Assembly: GCF_003938605.1 (NCBI RefSeq)
Contig: NZ_RHWX01000003.1
Coordinates: forward strand, 1 to 64,000
Reading direction: 5' to 3'
From: Brevundimonas sp. 357
GTDB lineage: Bacteria; Pseudomonadota; Alphaproteobacteria; Caulobacterales; Caulobacteraceae
Length of the DNA stretch: 64,000 nt
Shown: positions 41,051 to 50,263 of the stretch, in pieces
Position numbering within the stretch: position 1 is the stretch's first letter
How the letters are laid out: the number at the start of each line of letters is the position of its first letter
Translations under genes and position numbers: made by a program
The notes under the pieces: model-generated
Databases searched by the model: none
What the model saw: the letters and a program-made list of their open reading frames with translations, nothing else
Told to the model about the DNA's origin: nothing

Positions 41051-41521
41051 TCAGTGGGCGGGGGCTGCTCCGATCGGGGCTGCGCCCCGCTTCTCACGCT
41101 CGACCAGGCGGGCGTAGACATTGCCCAGGACGGCGCCGAAGACCATGTGAAGCGCCAGCAGCCAGCCGATGGTGCCGAAGCCGGACGAGCCGGTGAAGGT
41201 CCGGTAGTCGCCCACCATGGTGAGGAACAGCATCATCGCCACCCACGCGCCGACGGCGAAGACGATGCCCTTAGTGATCGGCGTGGCGGTCGGCAGTCGC
41301 GGATAGGCGATGCCGAAGAGCGACCCCAGGACGAAGGTGCCCATGATCAGGTGAAGCGCCCATCCGGCCGCCATATTGCCCGGCATGCCGAACATCTGGG
41401 CGACGATCCCCGGAAAGGGATCGAACATGTGGTTGAGGAACAGATTGACGAGCTCAAGCACGGAAACCGCGACGGTAGCGACGAAGCCGGCGATGATTCC
41501 CTTTTTTACGCGTGACATCAT
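41051..41521 (-). CDS. DUF6789 family membrane protein
   Basis: This 156-residue protein has four predicted transmembrane helices (K-K-G-I-I-A-G-F-V-A-T at the start, then A-G-W-A-L-H-L-I-M-G-T, and so on). The A-G-W-x-x-H-x-x-x-G-x-x-x-G and H-M-V-F-G-A-V-L-G segments match DUF6789. The function is unknown. Two ATGs are adjacent; I used the first, 41521. A perfect palindrome lies about 77 bp upstream. Confidence 0.75.
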   Translation of the reverse strand: MMSRVKKGIIAGFVATVAVSVLELVNLFLNHMFDPFPGIVAQMFGMPGNMAAGWALHLIMGTFVLGSLFGIAYPRLPTATPITKGIVFAVGAWVAMMLFLTMVGDYRTFTGSSGFGTIGWLLALHMVFGAVLGNVYARLVEREKRGAAPIGAAPAH

Positions 41522-41574
41522 GTGAACAGCGCCTCCCAACGCTATCAACTTCGAGACTACGCAGGGAGGAGCAT

Positions 41575-41612
41575 ACGCCGTTCCAGGCGGAAACGGCGTG
41601 AACGTCGTTCAC
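41575..41612. promoter_or_regulatory. Abutting palindromes upstream of the DUF6789 gene
   Basis: ACGCCGTT (41575-41582) pairs with AACGGCGT (41592-41599) across nine bases. It overlaps GTGAACG-T-CGTTCAC (41598-41612), a perfect 15-base palindrome. The second looks like a dimeric repressor site (TetR- or LuxR-like symmetry). It serves the minus-strand gene starting at 41521. Confidence 0.5.
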
Positions 41613-41639
41613 ATTCCTGTGTTTGCCTTAGCTTGGCCT

Positions 41640-42089
41640 TTATCGCCGGAAGGCGCGCCAGGCGCGACGCAGACGCCGGCGGAAGCGCGCCAGGGGGCGA
41701 CGGCGGCGGCGCAGCACCATCTTTTCGGCGCGCAGGGTCTGCTGCCAGAAGACCGGGGCGATCTCGGGTTTTTTGCGCATCAGACGGCGGAAGGGATAGA
41801 TCCACTTCGGCCGTGCGCGCTGGGCGCGGATGAACTGCCGCTTGGCCCACCATGAGTTGCGCAGGACGATGACGAGGCCCAGGGCGATGACCGGCACGCC
41901 GCCGGGGCCGGGCAGGGGGGCGATCAATATGCCCAGCACGATGATGAGGAAACCGACCGCCATCAGCGCCAGGCGACGCAGACGCCGCGCCAGCCCCGGA
42001 CGGGGCGGCGGAGGCGGGCGCAGCGAGGGCAGGACCAGGGTCACGGGGGCGGCGTCTCGAACAAGGGTTCGGCCAGGGAGGGCCGACAA
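41640..42089 (-). CDS. PGPGW-type small membrane protein
   Basis: This 149-residue protein has a Pro/Arg-rich N-terminus, a hydrophobic stretch at about 40-60, then A-P-L-P-G-P-G-G-V-P-V-I-A-L-G-L, resembling the putative transmembrane protein family named for its P-G-P-G-W motif (Trp replaced by Gly here). The C-terminal 60 residues are very basic, with runs of Arg, suggesting contact with nucleic acid or phospholipid head groups. Function unknown. Confidence 0.6.
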   Translation of the reverse strand: MSALPGRTLVRDAAPVTLVLPSLRPPPPPRPGLARRLRRLALMAVGFLIIVLGILIAPLPGPGGVPVIALGLVIVLRNSWWAKRQFIRAQRARPKWIYPFRRLMRKKPEIAPVFWQQTLRAEKMVLRRRRRPLARFRRRLRRAWRAFRR

Positions 42090-42162
42090 TCAGTAAACGC
42101 ACGAGACAAGGCCGAAAGGCGGCGTCGCCATGACGCTTTCGTAAGTCGGTCCAGAAATGCAG

Positions 42163-42190
42163 AACGCCGTGTCCCGAAAGACACGGCGTT
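42163..42190 (-). terminator. Hairpin terminator of the gcv operon
   Basis: Perfect 11-base stem AACGCCGTGTC (42163-42173) with GACACGGCGTT (42180-42190), loop TTTCGG on the minus strand. It lies 28 bp after the gcvPB stop. The T-tract is weak (TTCTGCATTTC), so efficiency is uncertain. Confidence 0.7.
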
Positions 42191-42218
42191 CCCGGTGTTC
42201 AGGCCTGTTCCGACCGGA

Positions 42219-43796
42219 TCAGCCGGCGCGGTTGGAGCCTTCCGGCGCGGCCCAGCGCAGGCGCGGCGAGCGCGCGGCGCGGGTCTCGTCCAGACGCCGC
42301 AGGGGCGCATGGAAGGGCGCGCCCTTGAAGCGTTCGACGTCGCCGGCCTTGGCGGCGCCCGCCAGCAGGCGCATGGCCTCGATGAAGCGATCCAGTTCGG
42401 CCTTGGACTCCGTCTCGGTCGGCTCGATCAGCATGGCCCCGTGGACGACCAGCGGGAAATACATGGTCATCGGGTGGAAGCCCTCGTCGATCATCGCCTT
42501 GGCGAAGTCGAGCGTGGTGATATCCGTGCCCTTCAGCCATTCGTCGTCGAACAGGGCTTCGTGCATGCAGGGGCCGTCGGGGAAGGCCGGGCTCATCAGG
42601 TCTTCCAGACGGGCCTTGATGTAGTTGGCGTTCAGCACGGCGTCCTCGGCGACCTGACGCAGGCCGTCGGAGCCGTGGGACATCATGTAGCTGAGGGCGC
42701 GCACATACATGCCCATCTGGCCCTGGAAGGCGCACAGGCGGCCGAAGGCCTGCTCGGCCTCGTCTTCCTCGCGTTCGATCAGCTTGTAGCCGTCGCCGGT
42801 GTTCACGACCCAGGGAGCGGGGGCGAAGGGGGCCAGGGCCTCCGACAGCACGACCGGACCGGCGCCCGGACCGCCGCCGCCGTGCGGCGTCGAGAAGGTC
42901 TTGTGCAGGTTGATGTGCATGGCGTCGACGCCCAGGTCGCCGGGGCGCACCCGACCGACGATGGCGTTGAAGTTGGCGCCGTCGCAATAGAAGTAGGCGC
43001 CTGCTTCGTGCGTCAGGCGGCTGATTTCCAGAATGTCGCGTTCGAACAGGCCGCAGGTGTTCGGGTTGGTGACCATGATGGCCGCCACGTCCGGGCCCAG
43101 CTTGGACGCCAGATCGGCCACGTCGACGCGGCCGTCGTCGGTCTGGGCCACTTCGACCACCGAATAGCCGACGAAGGCGGCCGTGGCCGGATTGGTGCCG
43201 TGGGCCGAGGTCGGGACCAGCACCTTGCGGCGCTGCTCATGCTCGCCCTTGGCTTCGTGGGCGGCGCGGATGGCCATCAGGCCGCACAGCTCGCCGTGCG
43301 CGCCCGCCTTGGGCGACAGGGCGACGGCGGGCATGCCCGTCAGCGTTGTCAGCCAGTGGGCCAGCTGGTCCATCAGCTCCAGCGCGCCCTGCACCGTCGA
43401 CTGCGGCTGCAGCGGGTGGATGTCCGAGAAGCCCGGCAGGCGCGCCATCTTCTCGTTCAGGCGCGGGTTGTGCTTCATCGTGCACGAGCCCAGCGGATAC
43501 AGCGCCAGATCGATGGCGTGGTTCTTCTGGCTCAGGCGCACATAGTGGCGCATGGCCTCGGGCTCGCTGAGGCCGGGCAGGCCGATCGGATCCTTGCGAA
43601 CCAGATCGCCCAGGTCCGAGCCGTTGGTCGCGGGTTTCGGCAGGTCGACGCCGGTCTTGCCCCAGCCTTCGCCTTCGAAGATCAGCGGCTCGTCCTGCAG
43701 CAGGCCGCGCCCGCCGGTCAGGGTGGCGGGCTTGTAGGACGCGTCCGAGGCGGCGTTCGGGGCGGTCGGGCGGCCGACAGTGTTCATCGTGCTCAT
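42219..43796 (-). CDS. gcvPB: Glycine dehydrogenase (decarboxylating) subunit 2
   Basis: This is one half of the P-protein of the glycine cleavage system, which decarboxylates glycine and passes the aminomethyl group to GcvH. It is 525 residues. The PLP lysine is Lys299 in I-N-L-H-K-T-F-S-T-P-H-G-G-G-G-P-G, and L-Y-P-L-G-S-C-T-M-K-H-N-P is the conserved N-terminal signature. It follows gcvPA by 15 bp. The two-subunit P-protein is the common form in Caulobacterales and Gram-positives, in place of the single 950-residue GcvP. Confidence 0.96.
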   Translation of the reverse strand: MSTMNTVGRPTAPNAASDASYKPATLTGGRGLLQDEPLIFEGEGWGKTGVDLPKPATNGSDLGDLVRKDPIGLPGLSEPEAMRHYVRLSQKNHAIDLALYPLGSCTMKHNPRLNEKMARLPGFSDIHPLQPQSTVQGALELMDQLAHWLTTLTGMPAVALSPKAGAHGELCGLMAIRAAHEAKGEHEQRRKVLVPTSAHGTNPATAAFVGYSVVEVAQTDDGRVDVADLASKLGPDVAAIMVTNPNTCGLFERDILEISRLTHEAGAYFYCDGANFNAIVGRVRPGDLGVDAMHINLHKTFSTPHGGGGPGAGPVVLSEALAPFAPAPWVVNTGDGYKLIEREEDEAEQAFGRLCAFQGQMGMYVRALSYMMSHGSDGLRQVAEDAVLNANYIKARLEDLMSPAFPDGPCMHEALFDDEWLKGTDITTLDFAKAMIDEGFHPMTMYFPLVVHGAMLIEPTETESKAELDRFIEAMRLLAGAAKAGDVERFKGAPFHAPLRRLDETRAARSPRLRWAAPEGSNRAG

Positions 43797-43811
43797 GGTT
43801 CCAATCTCCCC

Positions 43812-45158
43812 TTAGGCGGCCAGAACCTTGGCGAGCGCACCCGCCAGGATCTTGATGTCGGCGTCCAGCGTCGTCTCGGTGGCGGCGACCAGCAGGACGT
43901 CGTCGAGGCCCGCGTCCGGGGCCAGACGGCTGTAGGGCACGCCGCACAGGATGCCGTTGTCGGCCATGGTCTGCACGACCTCGGCCGCGTTCTTCGACAG
44001 CTTGACCGCGAACTCGTTGAAGAAGCGCGGGGTTAGGATTTCGACGCCCGGAATGGCGGCCAGCGCGTCGCGGGTGGCGAGCGCCTTCTCGTGGTTCAGC
44101 AGGGCCAGCTGGCGCAGGCCTGTCTCGCCCAGCAGGCTCATGTGGATGCTGAACGCCAGGCAGCACAGGCCGGAGTTGGTGCAGATGTTCGACGTGGCCT
44201 TGTCGCGGCGGATGTGCTGCTCGCGCGTCGACAGGGTCAGGACGAAGCCGCGCTTGCCCTCGGCGTCCACCGTCTCGCCGCAGTAGCGGCCGGGCGTCTG
44301 GCGCAGCAGCTTCTCACGGGTGGCGAACAGGCCGATGTAGGGGCCGCCGAAGTTCAGGGCGTTGCCGATCGACTGGCCTTCGGCCGCGACGATGTCGGCG
44401 CCCATTTCGCCGGGGGACTTCAGCAGGCCCATCGACACGGCTTCCGTCACCACGACGATCAGCAGGGCGCCCGCGGCGTGGGCGGCTTCGGCGATCTTGG
44501 TCACGTCGGTGGCCGTGCCGAAGACGTTGGGGGTCTGGACCACGACGCAGGCCGTGTCCTTGTCGATGGCGGCGATGACGGCGTCTTCGGCGTCAACGGC
44601 GGCGGTCAGGGCCTGGGTCTCGACGCCGACGGCGTGGACCACGGTCTCGGTCGCCTTGACGTAGTGGGGATGCACGCCGCCCGAGATGACGGCCTTGTTG
44701 CGGCGGGTCACGCGGGTGGCCATCAGCACGCCCTCGGCCATGGCGGTCGAGCCGTCATAGAGGGAGGCGTTGGCGACTTCCATGCCGGTCAGGTTCGCGA
44801 CCTGGGTCTGGAACTCATACAGGTACTGCAGTGTGCCCTGGGCGATTTCCGGCTGGTAGGGGGTGTAGCTGGTCAGAAACTCCGACCGCTGGATCACATG
44901 GTCCACCGTGGCCGGGATGTGGTGCTTATAGGCGCCAGCGCCGCAGAAGAAGGGCGCGGTTCCCGCCGTGGCGTTCTTGCTCGCCATGGCCGAGAGGGCG
45001 CGTTCGACCTCCAGTTCGCCCGCCACGCGGGGCAGGTCGACGAAGCCGTCGCGGCGCGCGGCCTGCGGCACGTCGATGAACAGGTCGTCGATGGATTTGG
45101 TGCCGATGGCGGCCAGCATGGCCTCACGGTCGTCGGGCGTCAGGGGGAGGTAGCGCAT
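43812..45158 (-). CDS. gcvPA: Glycine dehydrogenase (decarboxylating) subunit 1
   Basis: This 448-residue partner of GcvPB has the PLP-enzyme fold without a Schiff-base lysine. Signatures are [11 protein letters not shown] at the N-terminus, [15 protein letters not shown] near 95 and [10 protein letters not shown]. The two subunits form the active P-protein heterotetramer. It lies 121 bp downstream of gcvH. Confidence 0.96.
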   Translation of the reverse strand: MRYLPLTPDDREAMLAAIGTKSIDDLFIDVPQAARRDGFVDLPRVAGELEVERALSAMASKNATAGTAPFFCGAGAYKHHIPATVDHVIQRSEFLTSYTPYQPEIAQGTLQYLYEFQTQVANLTGMEVANASLYDGSTAMAEGVLMATRVTRRNKAVISGGVHPHYVKATETVVHAVGVETQALTAAVDAEDAVIAAIDKDTACVVVQTPNVFGTATDVTKIAEAAHAAGALLIVVVTEAVSMGLLKSPGEMGADIVAAEGQSIGNALNFGGPYIGLFATREKLLRQTPGRYCGETVDAEGKRGFVLTLSTREQHIRRDKATSNICTNSGLCCLAFSIHMSLLGETGLRQLALLNHEKALATRDALAAIPGVEILTPRFFNEFAVKLSKNAAEVVQTMADNGILCGVPYSRLAPDAGLDDVLLVAATETTLDADIKILAGALAKVLAA

Positions 45159-45279
45159 TACGAGTCCTCGGCGGCATCCCGGAGGTCGCGCGGGGCGACG
45201 CTCCGGGAGCGCTTCAAGCGGCGGGGAATCCGGCGATCCCGGATCGGCGCGCCGCGCCGTCCGGGGACGACGGCGGGTC

Positions 45280-45645
45280 TTAGAGGGTGGTCAGATAGGC
45301 GTCGTAGGCGGCCTGATCCATCAGGCCGTCCAGCACCGAGGCGTCGGACACCTTGATCTTGGCGAACCAGCCTTCGCCTTCGGGATCGGCGTTGACGGTT
45401 TCCGGGGCGTCGGCCAGGGCGGCGTTGCCCTCGATCACTTCGCCCGCGATGGGGGCGTAGACGTCCGAGGCGGCCTTGACCGATTCCACGACGGCGAAGC
45501 TGTCGCCGACCGAGACGGTCTTGCCGGCTTCCGGCGTCTCGACGAACACTACGTCGCCCAGCGCGTCAGCGGCGTGCTTGGAGATGCCGACTGTGGCGAC
45601 GTCGCCGTCCAGGCGAACCCACTCGTGATCCTTGGTGAACTTCAT
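45280..45645 (-). CDS. gcvH: Glycine cleavage system H protein
   Basis: This 121-residue lipoyl carrier shuttles the aminomethyl group between P and T proteins. The lipoyl-lysine is Lys57 in E-S-V-K-A-A-S. The end W-F-A-K-I-K-V-S-D is typical. It sits 14 bp after gcvT. Confidence 0.97.
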   Translation of the reverse strand: MKFTKDHEWVRLDGDVATVGISKHAADALGDVVFVETPEAGKTVSVGDSFAVVESVKAASDVYAPIAGEVIEGNAALADAPETVNADPEGEGWFAKIKVSDASVLDGLMDQAAYDAYLTTL

Positions 45646-45659
45646 GTACTGACCCCTCT

Positions 45660-46772
45660 TCAGGCCTTGGGTTTGCGATAATAGCGGGTCGCCACGAAAG
45701 GCGTGGCGATGACTTCGGCGGCGGCGGGACGGCCGCGCACCAGGACTTTCAGGACCGTGCCCAGCTCGGCGAAGGCCGGCGGCACATAGCCCATGGCGAT
45801 GTTGTGACCCAGCGTCGGCGAGGGGCCGCCCGAGGTGATCTTGCCGATCACGACGCCGTCGGCGTCGGCGATCTCGGCGCCTTCGCGGGCGGGGGCGCCT
45901 TCCTTGACGTGCAGGCCGACGCGGACGCGAGCCGGGCTTTCGGCCAGTTGTTTCAGGATGACGTCAGCCCCGGCGAAGTCGGCGCGTTCCTTGCGCGACT
46001 TGGACAGGGCGAAGGTCAGTGCGGCCTCGACCGGGGTGGTCTCGGCGTCGATGTCGTGGCCGTGCAGCGGCAGACCGGCTTCCAGACGCAAGCTGTCGCG
46101 CGCGCCCAGGCCGACCGGCTTCACGCGGGCGTCGGTCAGCAGCAGGTTCCACACGCGCTCTGCGGCGGCGGCCGGAACCGAAATTTCATAGCCGTCCTCG
46201 CCGGTGTAGCCCGAGCGCGAGACGATGCAGTCCTCGTCGAACAGGCTGATGGTGCGGCAGTCCATGAAGCCCATGTCGCCCAGCGCCGGTTCGTGCTTGG
46301 CCATGACTTCGGCGGCTTCCGGCCCCTGGATGGCCAGCAGGGCGCGGTCCAGCACCTCCAGCTTGGCATCGCCCGACAGATGGGCGTTCAGGAAGGCGAA
46401 GTCGGCGTCCTTGTTGCCCGCGTTGACGACGACGTAGAGGCCGTCCTCGAACGGCTTGCCCGCCATCAGGTCGTCCATGATCCCGCCCTGGCCGTTCAGC
46501 AGCAGGGAGTATTTCTGCTTGCCGGGCTTCACGATCGCATAGTCGCCGGGCACGAAGCGCTCGAACTGGGCGATGGCGTCGGCGCCGGTGATGCGCGCCT
46601 GACCCATGTGGGAGACGTCGAACAGGCCGGCGTGCTCGCGGGTCCAGCGGTGCTCGGCCAGCACGCCTTCATACTGGACCGGCATGTCATAGCCGCCGAA
46701 GCCGACCATGCGGGCGCCCAGCGCGCGATGCGCGGCGTTGAGTGGGGTAGTCTTAAGGGCCTGATCGCTCAT
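45660..46772 (-). CDS. gcvT: Aminomethyltransferase (T protein)
   Basis: This 370-residue tetrahydrofolate-dependent enzyme releases ammonia and makes methylene-THF from the H-protein intermediate. Signatures are L-F-D-V-S-H-M-G-Q near 50, Q-G-G-I-M-D-D near 105 with the catalytic Asp, and [13 protein letters not shown] set the start at ATG 46772. The frame stays open for another 250 codons 5', but that part is riboswitch. First gene of the operon. Confidence 0.96.
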   Translation of the reverse strand: MSDQALKTTPLNAAHRALGARMVGFGGYDMPVQYEGVLAEHRWTREHAGLFDVSHMGQARITGADAIAQFERFVPGDYAIVKPGKQKYSLLLNGQGGIMDDLMAGKPFEDGLYVVVNAGNKDADFAFLNAHLSGDAKLEVLDRALLAIQGPEAAEVMAKHEPALGDMGFMDCRTISLFDEDCIVSRSGYTGEDGYEISVPAAAAERVWNLLLTDARVKPVGLGARDSLRLEAGLPLHGHDIDAETTPVEAALTFALSKSRKERADFAGADVILKQLAESPARVRVGLHVKEGAPAREGAEIADADGVVIGKITSGGPSPTLGHNIAMGYVPPAFAELGTVLKVLVRGRPAAAEVIATPFVATRYYRKPKA

Positions 46773-46823
46773 GGCGTCGCCTCCGGGTCGCGGGTTGCGG
46801 CGATAGCTCCGCCGTCGTCGCGC

Positions 46824-47036
46824 CCCCGCTGTCCTGAAGCCTGAGAGATTCCGACCGTTCCCTCCCAAGGGGCGGCCTTGCTCCGTCGGCGCGCCCTCGG
46901 ATTCTTGACGATCCTTCGGCGACTTTCCAGCGTCCGTGCGCTTTCGCGGTCCTTTTGCCTGAGCGTTTCCGGGGCGGTTGCGCCTTCGGCTCCGGGCGCC
47001 GCGAACGGACCCGATCTCTCCCGCGAGAGCGTTCGA
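46824..47036 (-). promoter_or_regulatory. Tandem glycine riboswitch upstream of gcvT
   Basis: Read on the minus strand, two glycine aptamers follow each other. The first shows GCTCTCGCGGGAGAG, GGCGCC-GAAGG-CGCAACCGCC and CTCAGGCAAAAGGACCGC. A linker follows. The second shows CTGGAAAG, GCCGACGGAGCAAGG, GGAATCTCTCAGGC and TTCAGGACAGCGGGGG. The conserved C-T-C-A-G-G-C blocks are at about 46842-46848 (second) and 46957-46963 (first). These switch on gcv genes when glycine is high. The 51 bp after the second aptamer probably forms the expression platform. Confidence 0.93.
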
Positions 47037-47148
47037 CCTAAGGCCCCGACTCCGGCGCGAAGTCAAGCGGCGCCGGACTTGCCGCGATCGATCCGAACGG
47101 CCATGAGGGGGTGGAACCGCGCTTCGCCCACAGGATTTCAAGGACGTC

Positions 47149-48117
47149 ATGACCGCCCGCACCGATCTCGCCGCCCACCTCGCCTCCCTCGACCTGCCGC
47201 AGGGACTGGTCGAGACGCTGACGACGGCGGCCGCCGCCTGTGTCGAGATCCGCCAGGTGGTGGCGGGCGGCGCCCTGGTCGGCGCCCTGGGCGCATCGGG
47301 CGCCGTCAATGTGCAGGACGAGGAGCAGAAGAAGCTCGACGTCATCGCCAACGACATCCTGACCGAGGCGTTGCTGGCCAATCCGGCGGTGGCGGGCGTG
47401 GCGTCCGAGGAAATGGACACGGTGCAGCCCTCCACCAACCCGGCGGGCGAGTATCTGGTGCTGTTCGATCCGCTGGACGGCTCGTCCAACATCGACATCA
47501 ATGCGCCGGTCGGCACCATCGTCTCGGTGCTGAAGGCGCCGTCGGCCCAGCCGACCGAGGCCGACTTCCTGCAATCGGGCCGTCAGCAGGTCGCGGCGCT
47601 CTACGCCGTTTACGCCGGTCAAGCCATGCTGGTGCTGACGACGGGCAAGGGAGTGGCGGGCTTCACCCTGGCGCCCGACGGCCGCTGGCTGATGACGCAT
47701 GAGGACGTGCGCATTCCTGCCGATACGAAAGAGTTCGCCATCAACATGTCGAACCAGCGCCACTGGGCTGAGAGCGTCCAGCGCTACGTCGACGGCTGCC
47801 TGAAGGGCGCCGACGGCCCGCGCGGCAAGAATTTCAACATGCGCTGGGTCGCCGCCATGGTGGCCGACGTGCACCGCATCCTGATGCGCGGCGGCGTCTT
47901 CCTCTATCCGTGGGATAAGCGCGAGCCGAACAAGCCGGGCAAGCTGCGCCTGATGTATGAGGGCAACCCCATGTCCTTCCTGGTCGAGCAGGCGGGCGGC
48001 AAGTCCACCACCGACGGCAAGCAGGCCATCATGGACGTGACGCCGACCGAGCTGCACCAGCGGGTGCCGGTCGTCCTCGGCTCGGCCGCCGAAGTCGACC
48101 AGATCGCGGCGGCCTGA
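47149..48117 (+). CDS. fbp: Fructose-1,6-bisphosphatase class 1
   Basis: This 322-residue gluconeogenic phosphatase has the metal-binding signature [13 protein letters not shown] near residue 105, S-E-E-M near 87 and the late [17 protein letters not shown] segment, which are the class 1 marks. It is divergent from the gcv operon, so both promoters share the 112 bp between the riboswitch 5' end and the fbp start. It is 4 bp upstream of pncA. Confidence 0.96.
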   Translation: MTARTDLAAHLASLDLPQGLVETLTTAAAACVEIRQVVAGGALVGALGASGAVNVQDEEQKKLDVIANDILTEALLANPAVAGVASEEMDTVQPSTNPAGEYLVLFDPLDGSSNIDINAPVGTIVSVLKAPSAQPTEADFLQSGRQQVAALYAVYAGQAMLVLTTGKGVAGFTLAPDGRWLMTHEDVRIPADTKEFAINMSNQRHWAESVQRYVDGCLKGADGPRGKNFNMRWVAAMVADVHRILMRGGVFLYPWDKREPNKPGKLRLMYEGNPMSFLVEQAGGKSTTDGKQAIMDVTPTELHQRVPVVLGSAAEVDQIAAA

Positions 48118-48121
48118 CGCC

Positions 48122-48760
48122 ATGCAGATCGCCGCTTCTGACGCCCTTCTGGTCATCGACGTCCAGAACGACTTCTGCGAGGGCGGCGCCCTGGCGGTGC
48201 AGGGCGGGGCGGCGATCATGCCCCTGATCAACCGACTGGCGGAGCGGTTCACGACCGTCATCGCCACCCAGGACTGGCACACGCCGGACCAGATCAGCTT
48301 CGCCTCCAACCACGCGGGCGCGGCGCCCTTCACGCAGATCGAGGTCGCCTATGGCCCCCAGATGCTGTGGCCGGATCACTGCGTGCAGGGGACGCCGGGG
48401 GCGGACTTCCACCCCGACGCGGCGTCTGCCGTGACCAAGGCGCTGGCCGTGGTCCGCAAGGGCTATAATCCGGCGGTCGACAGCTACTCCGGCTTTTATG
48501 AGAACGACCACAGGACGGCGACAGGTCTGGCGGGGCTGCTGCGCGATCTGGGCGTGAAGCGCGTCTTCCTGTGCGGTCTGGCCTATGACTACTGCGTCCG
48601 CTTCACCGCCGAGGACGCGGTGCGCGAGGGCTTCGAGGCCGTAGTCATCGCGGACGCCTGCCGCGCCATCGCCCCGGACACGGCGGCCGCCGCCAAGGCC
48701 AGCTTCAGCGCGCTGAAGATCGCCGAGATCGCGGCCGCAGACCTGATCCCTCACTCATAG
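48122..48760 (+). CDS. pncA: Nicotinamidase
   Basis: This 212-residue isochorismatase-fold hydrolase turns nicotinamide into nicotinate for NAD salvage. The catalytic triad is Asp13 (V-I-D-V-Q-N-D-F-C), Lys113 (V-R-K-G) and Cys158 (G-L-A-Y-D-Y-C-V). Metal ligands are Asp51 and His53 (D-W-H-T) and His86. Because it is 4 bp from fbp, it is likely co-transcribed. Its stop overlaps the convergent dinB 3' end by 10 bp. Confidence 0.95.
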   Translation: MQIAASDALLVIDVQNDFCEGGALAVQGGAAIMPLINRLAERFTTVIATQDWHTPDQISFASNHAGAAPFTQIEVAYGPQMLWPDHCVQGTPGADFHPDAASAVTKALAVVRKGYNPAVDSYSGFYENDHRTATGLAGLLRDLGVKRVFLCGLAYDYCVRFTAEDAVREGFEAVVIADACRAIAPDTAAAAKASFSALKIAEIAAADLIPHS

Positions 48761-50052
48761 AAGTCCGCCTCGTCGGGGATGCGGGTGAAGGCGATCTTGG
48801 CGCCGATGTAGTCGGGCAGGCCCGCCTTGGGGCCGATGCTGACCGTGTCCTTGCCATAGCGTTTGTTCAGCGCGTCCAGCGCCTGCGACAGGCGTAAGGA
48901 AGGCGCGTCGCCGCCCTGATCCGGGCCGATGTCGAACAGATCGGCCTCGAAGGCGCCGCGCGCCTTCAGGCCGTGGACGCCGACGCCGACATAGCTCAGC
49001 CGCCCGGCCTCCAGCTCCGGCTCGACCCGGCGCCACAGCGCGTCCAGCGCGGCCAGCAAGGCGAAGGTGTCCTGCGTCGGGGCGACGGCGCGGGTCAGCC
49101 CCGTCGTGTCCCAGCCGCGTTTGGCGCCTTTCGGCCCCATGTCGAGATGCAGGCTGATCCCGGCGCCCGTCAGCCCCATCCGACGCAGCCGCGCCCCGCA
49201 CTTGACCATCAGCCGCCGCGCGACGGCCCGCGCCTTGTCCGGGTTGCGCATCGCCTGGGCCAGGACGTGGCTGTGGCTGATTGAGGCGGGGGGCTTTTCC
49301 GGCGCCGGCTCGCTGTCGAGGCCGTGCAGGCCACGCCAGATACGCTCGCCCTCGATGCTGTTCCAGACCGCCCGCGCTTCCTTGGCGGTCATGTTCCACA
49401 GACCCGCCGTGTCCGTGACGCCCGCTGCGGCCAGCCTTTGCTGCATGCGCGAGCCGACACCCGGATACTGCGACAGCGGCAGGTGCAGGATGGCGCCGGG
49501 CAGTTCATGGGCGCGCAATATGGTCAGCCCGGCGGGCTTCTTCATGCCGCAGGCCGTCTTGGCTAGAAACCGTGAAGGCGCCAGCCCGATGGAGGACCGC
49601 AGGCACTCGCCGACGTTCTCAAGGATGCCCGCCTGAATGCGCTGTGCCAGGGCGACGGCGTTCGTCTCGCGCCGCTCCGGCCCGATCAGCTGGCACGAGC
49701 ATTCGTCGATGGAGCCGACCTTCCACACCGGCACGTGCCGGTCGATCTCATGCATGATCTGCTTGTGTACCTGAACGTAGAGGTCGGGCCGGGCCTCGGC
49801 GACGATCAGGTCGGGGCACAGGCGGCGCGCCTCGGCCACCTGCATCCCGGTGCGGACGCCGAAGGCCTTGCTCTCATAGCTGGCGGCGATGGCGCCGGAG
49901 TATTCGCTGATCGCCGGGCGGACGATGACGGGCTTGCCGCGCCAGTCGGGGTTCCGCTGCTGCTCGACGCTGGCGAAGAAGGCGTTCAGGTCGATGAACA
50001 GCCAGCGTAGGCCTGCGGCGTCTTCATCAAGCTGTCGGCCGGGATGCTCCAT
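48751..50052 (-). CDS. dinB: Y-family DNA polymerase (DinB/ImpB-like)
   Basis: This 433-residue translesion polymerase has catalytic acids Asp21 in F-I-D-L-N-A-F-F-A-S-V-E and Asp116-Glu117 in G-S-I-D-E-C-S. The first motif has Leu-Asn where DinB usually has Met-Asp, a trait of the alphaproteobacterial ImpB/MucB/SamB-annotated branch. Helix-hairpin-helix thumb (P-G-V-G-S-R-M near 213) and little-finger domains follow. A LexA-type box ends 5 bp before the start codon, so damage induction is expected. No imuA or dnaE2 lies beside it. Confidence 0.92.
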   Translation of the reverse strand: MEHPGRQLDEDAAGLRWLFIDLNAFFASVEQQRNPDWRGKPVIVRPAISEYSGAIAASYESKAFGVRTGMQVAEARRLCPDLIVAEARPDLYVQVHKQIMHEIDRHVPVWKVGSIDECSCQLIGPERRETNAVALAQRIQAGILENVGECLRSSIGLAPSRFLAKTACGMKKPAGLTILRAHELPGAILHLPLSQYPGVGSRMQQRLAAAGVTDTAGLWNMTAKEARAVWNSIEGERIWRGLHGLDSEPAPEKPPASISHSHVLAQAMRNPDKARAVARRLMVKCGARLRRMGLTGAGISLHLDMGPKGAKRGWDTTGLTRAVAPTQDTFALLAALDALWRRVEPELEAGRLSYVGVGVHGLKARGAFEADLFDIGPDQGGDAPSLRLSQALDALNKRYGKDTVSIGPKAGLPDYIGAKIAFTRIPDEADFYE

Positions 50053-50057
50053 GACGT

Positions 50058-50072
50058 GAACATATCAGGAAC
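50058..50072 (-). promoter_or_regulatory. LexA (SOS) box of dinB
   Basis: The minus strand reads GTTC-CTGATAT-GTTC, an exact match to the alphaproteobacterial LexA consensus GTTC-N7-GTTC. It is only 5 bp upstream of the dinB ATG, so bound LexA would cover the transcription start or early message region. Confidence 0.88.
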
Positions 50073-50120
50073 ATTGTGCGTGTGGGAGTCGGATGTCGGA
50101 TGACCGGCCTGTTCCCCACT

Positions 50121-50244
50121 GCCGTCATCCTCGGGCTTGACCCGAGGATCCAGCCTGGCCGACAGCCACGGCATGAAACACTGGCGTCTGCACGCATCCG
50201 GCCGGAGCGGTTCTGGATCCTCGGGTCAAGCCCGAGGATGACGG
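50121..50244. repeat. Paired REP-like palindromes, copy B
   Basis: Two mutually inverted 31-32-bp units, 50121-50152 and 50214-50244, share GCCGTCATCCTCGGG and the matching half. Each is itself palindromic around CCTCGGG...CCCGAGG. The 61-bp spacer differs from the other copies. It lies between dinB and the deaminase gene. Confidence 0.8.
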
Positions 50245-50263
50245 CGAAGAGGGGGAGGGCGGC

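Noticed and set aside
42195-44036. A 613-codon open frame on the plus strand
   Set aside because: It is a shadow of gcvPB and gcvPA. Composition is His/Gln/Gly/Arg-rich as expected from antisense translation of this codon usage.
46773-47519. N-terminal extension of gcvT by about 250 codons
   Set aside because: The extension runs through the tandem glycine riboswitch and into fbp antisense. It is low-complexity and unlike any T protein.
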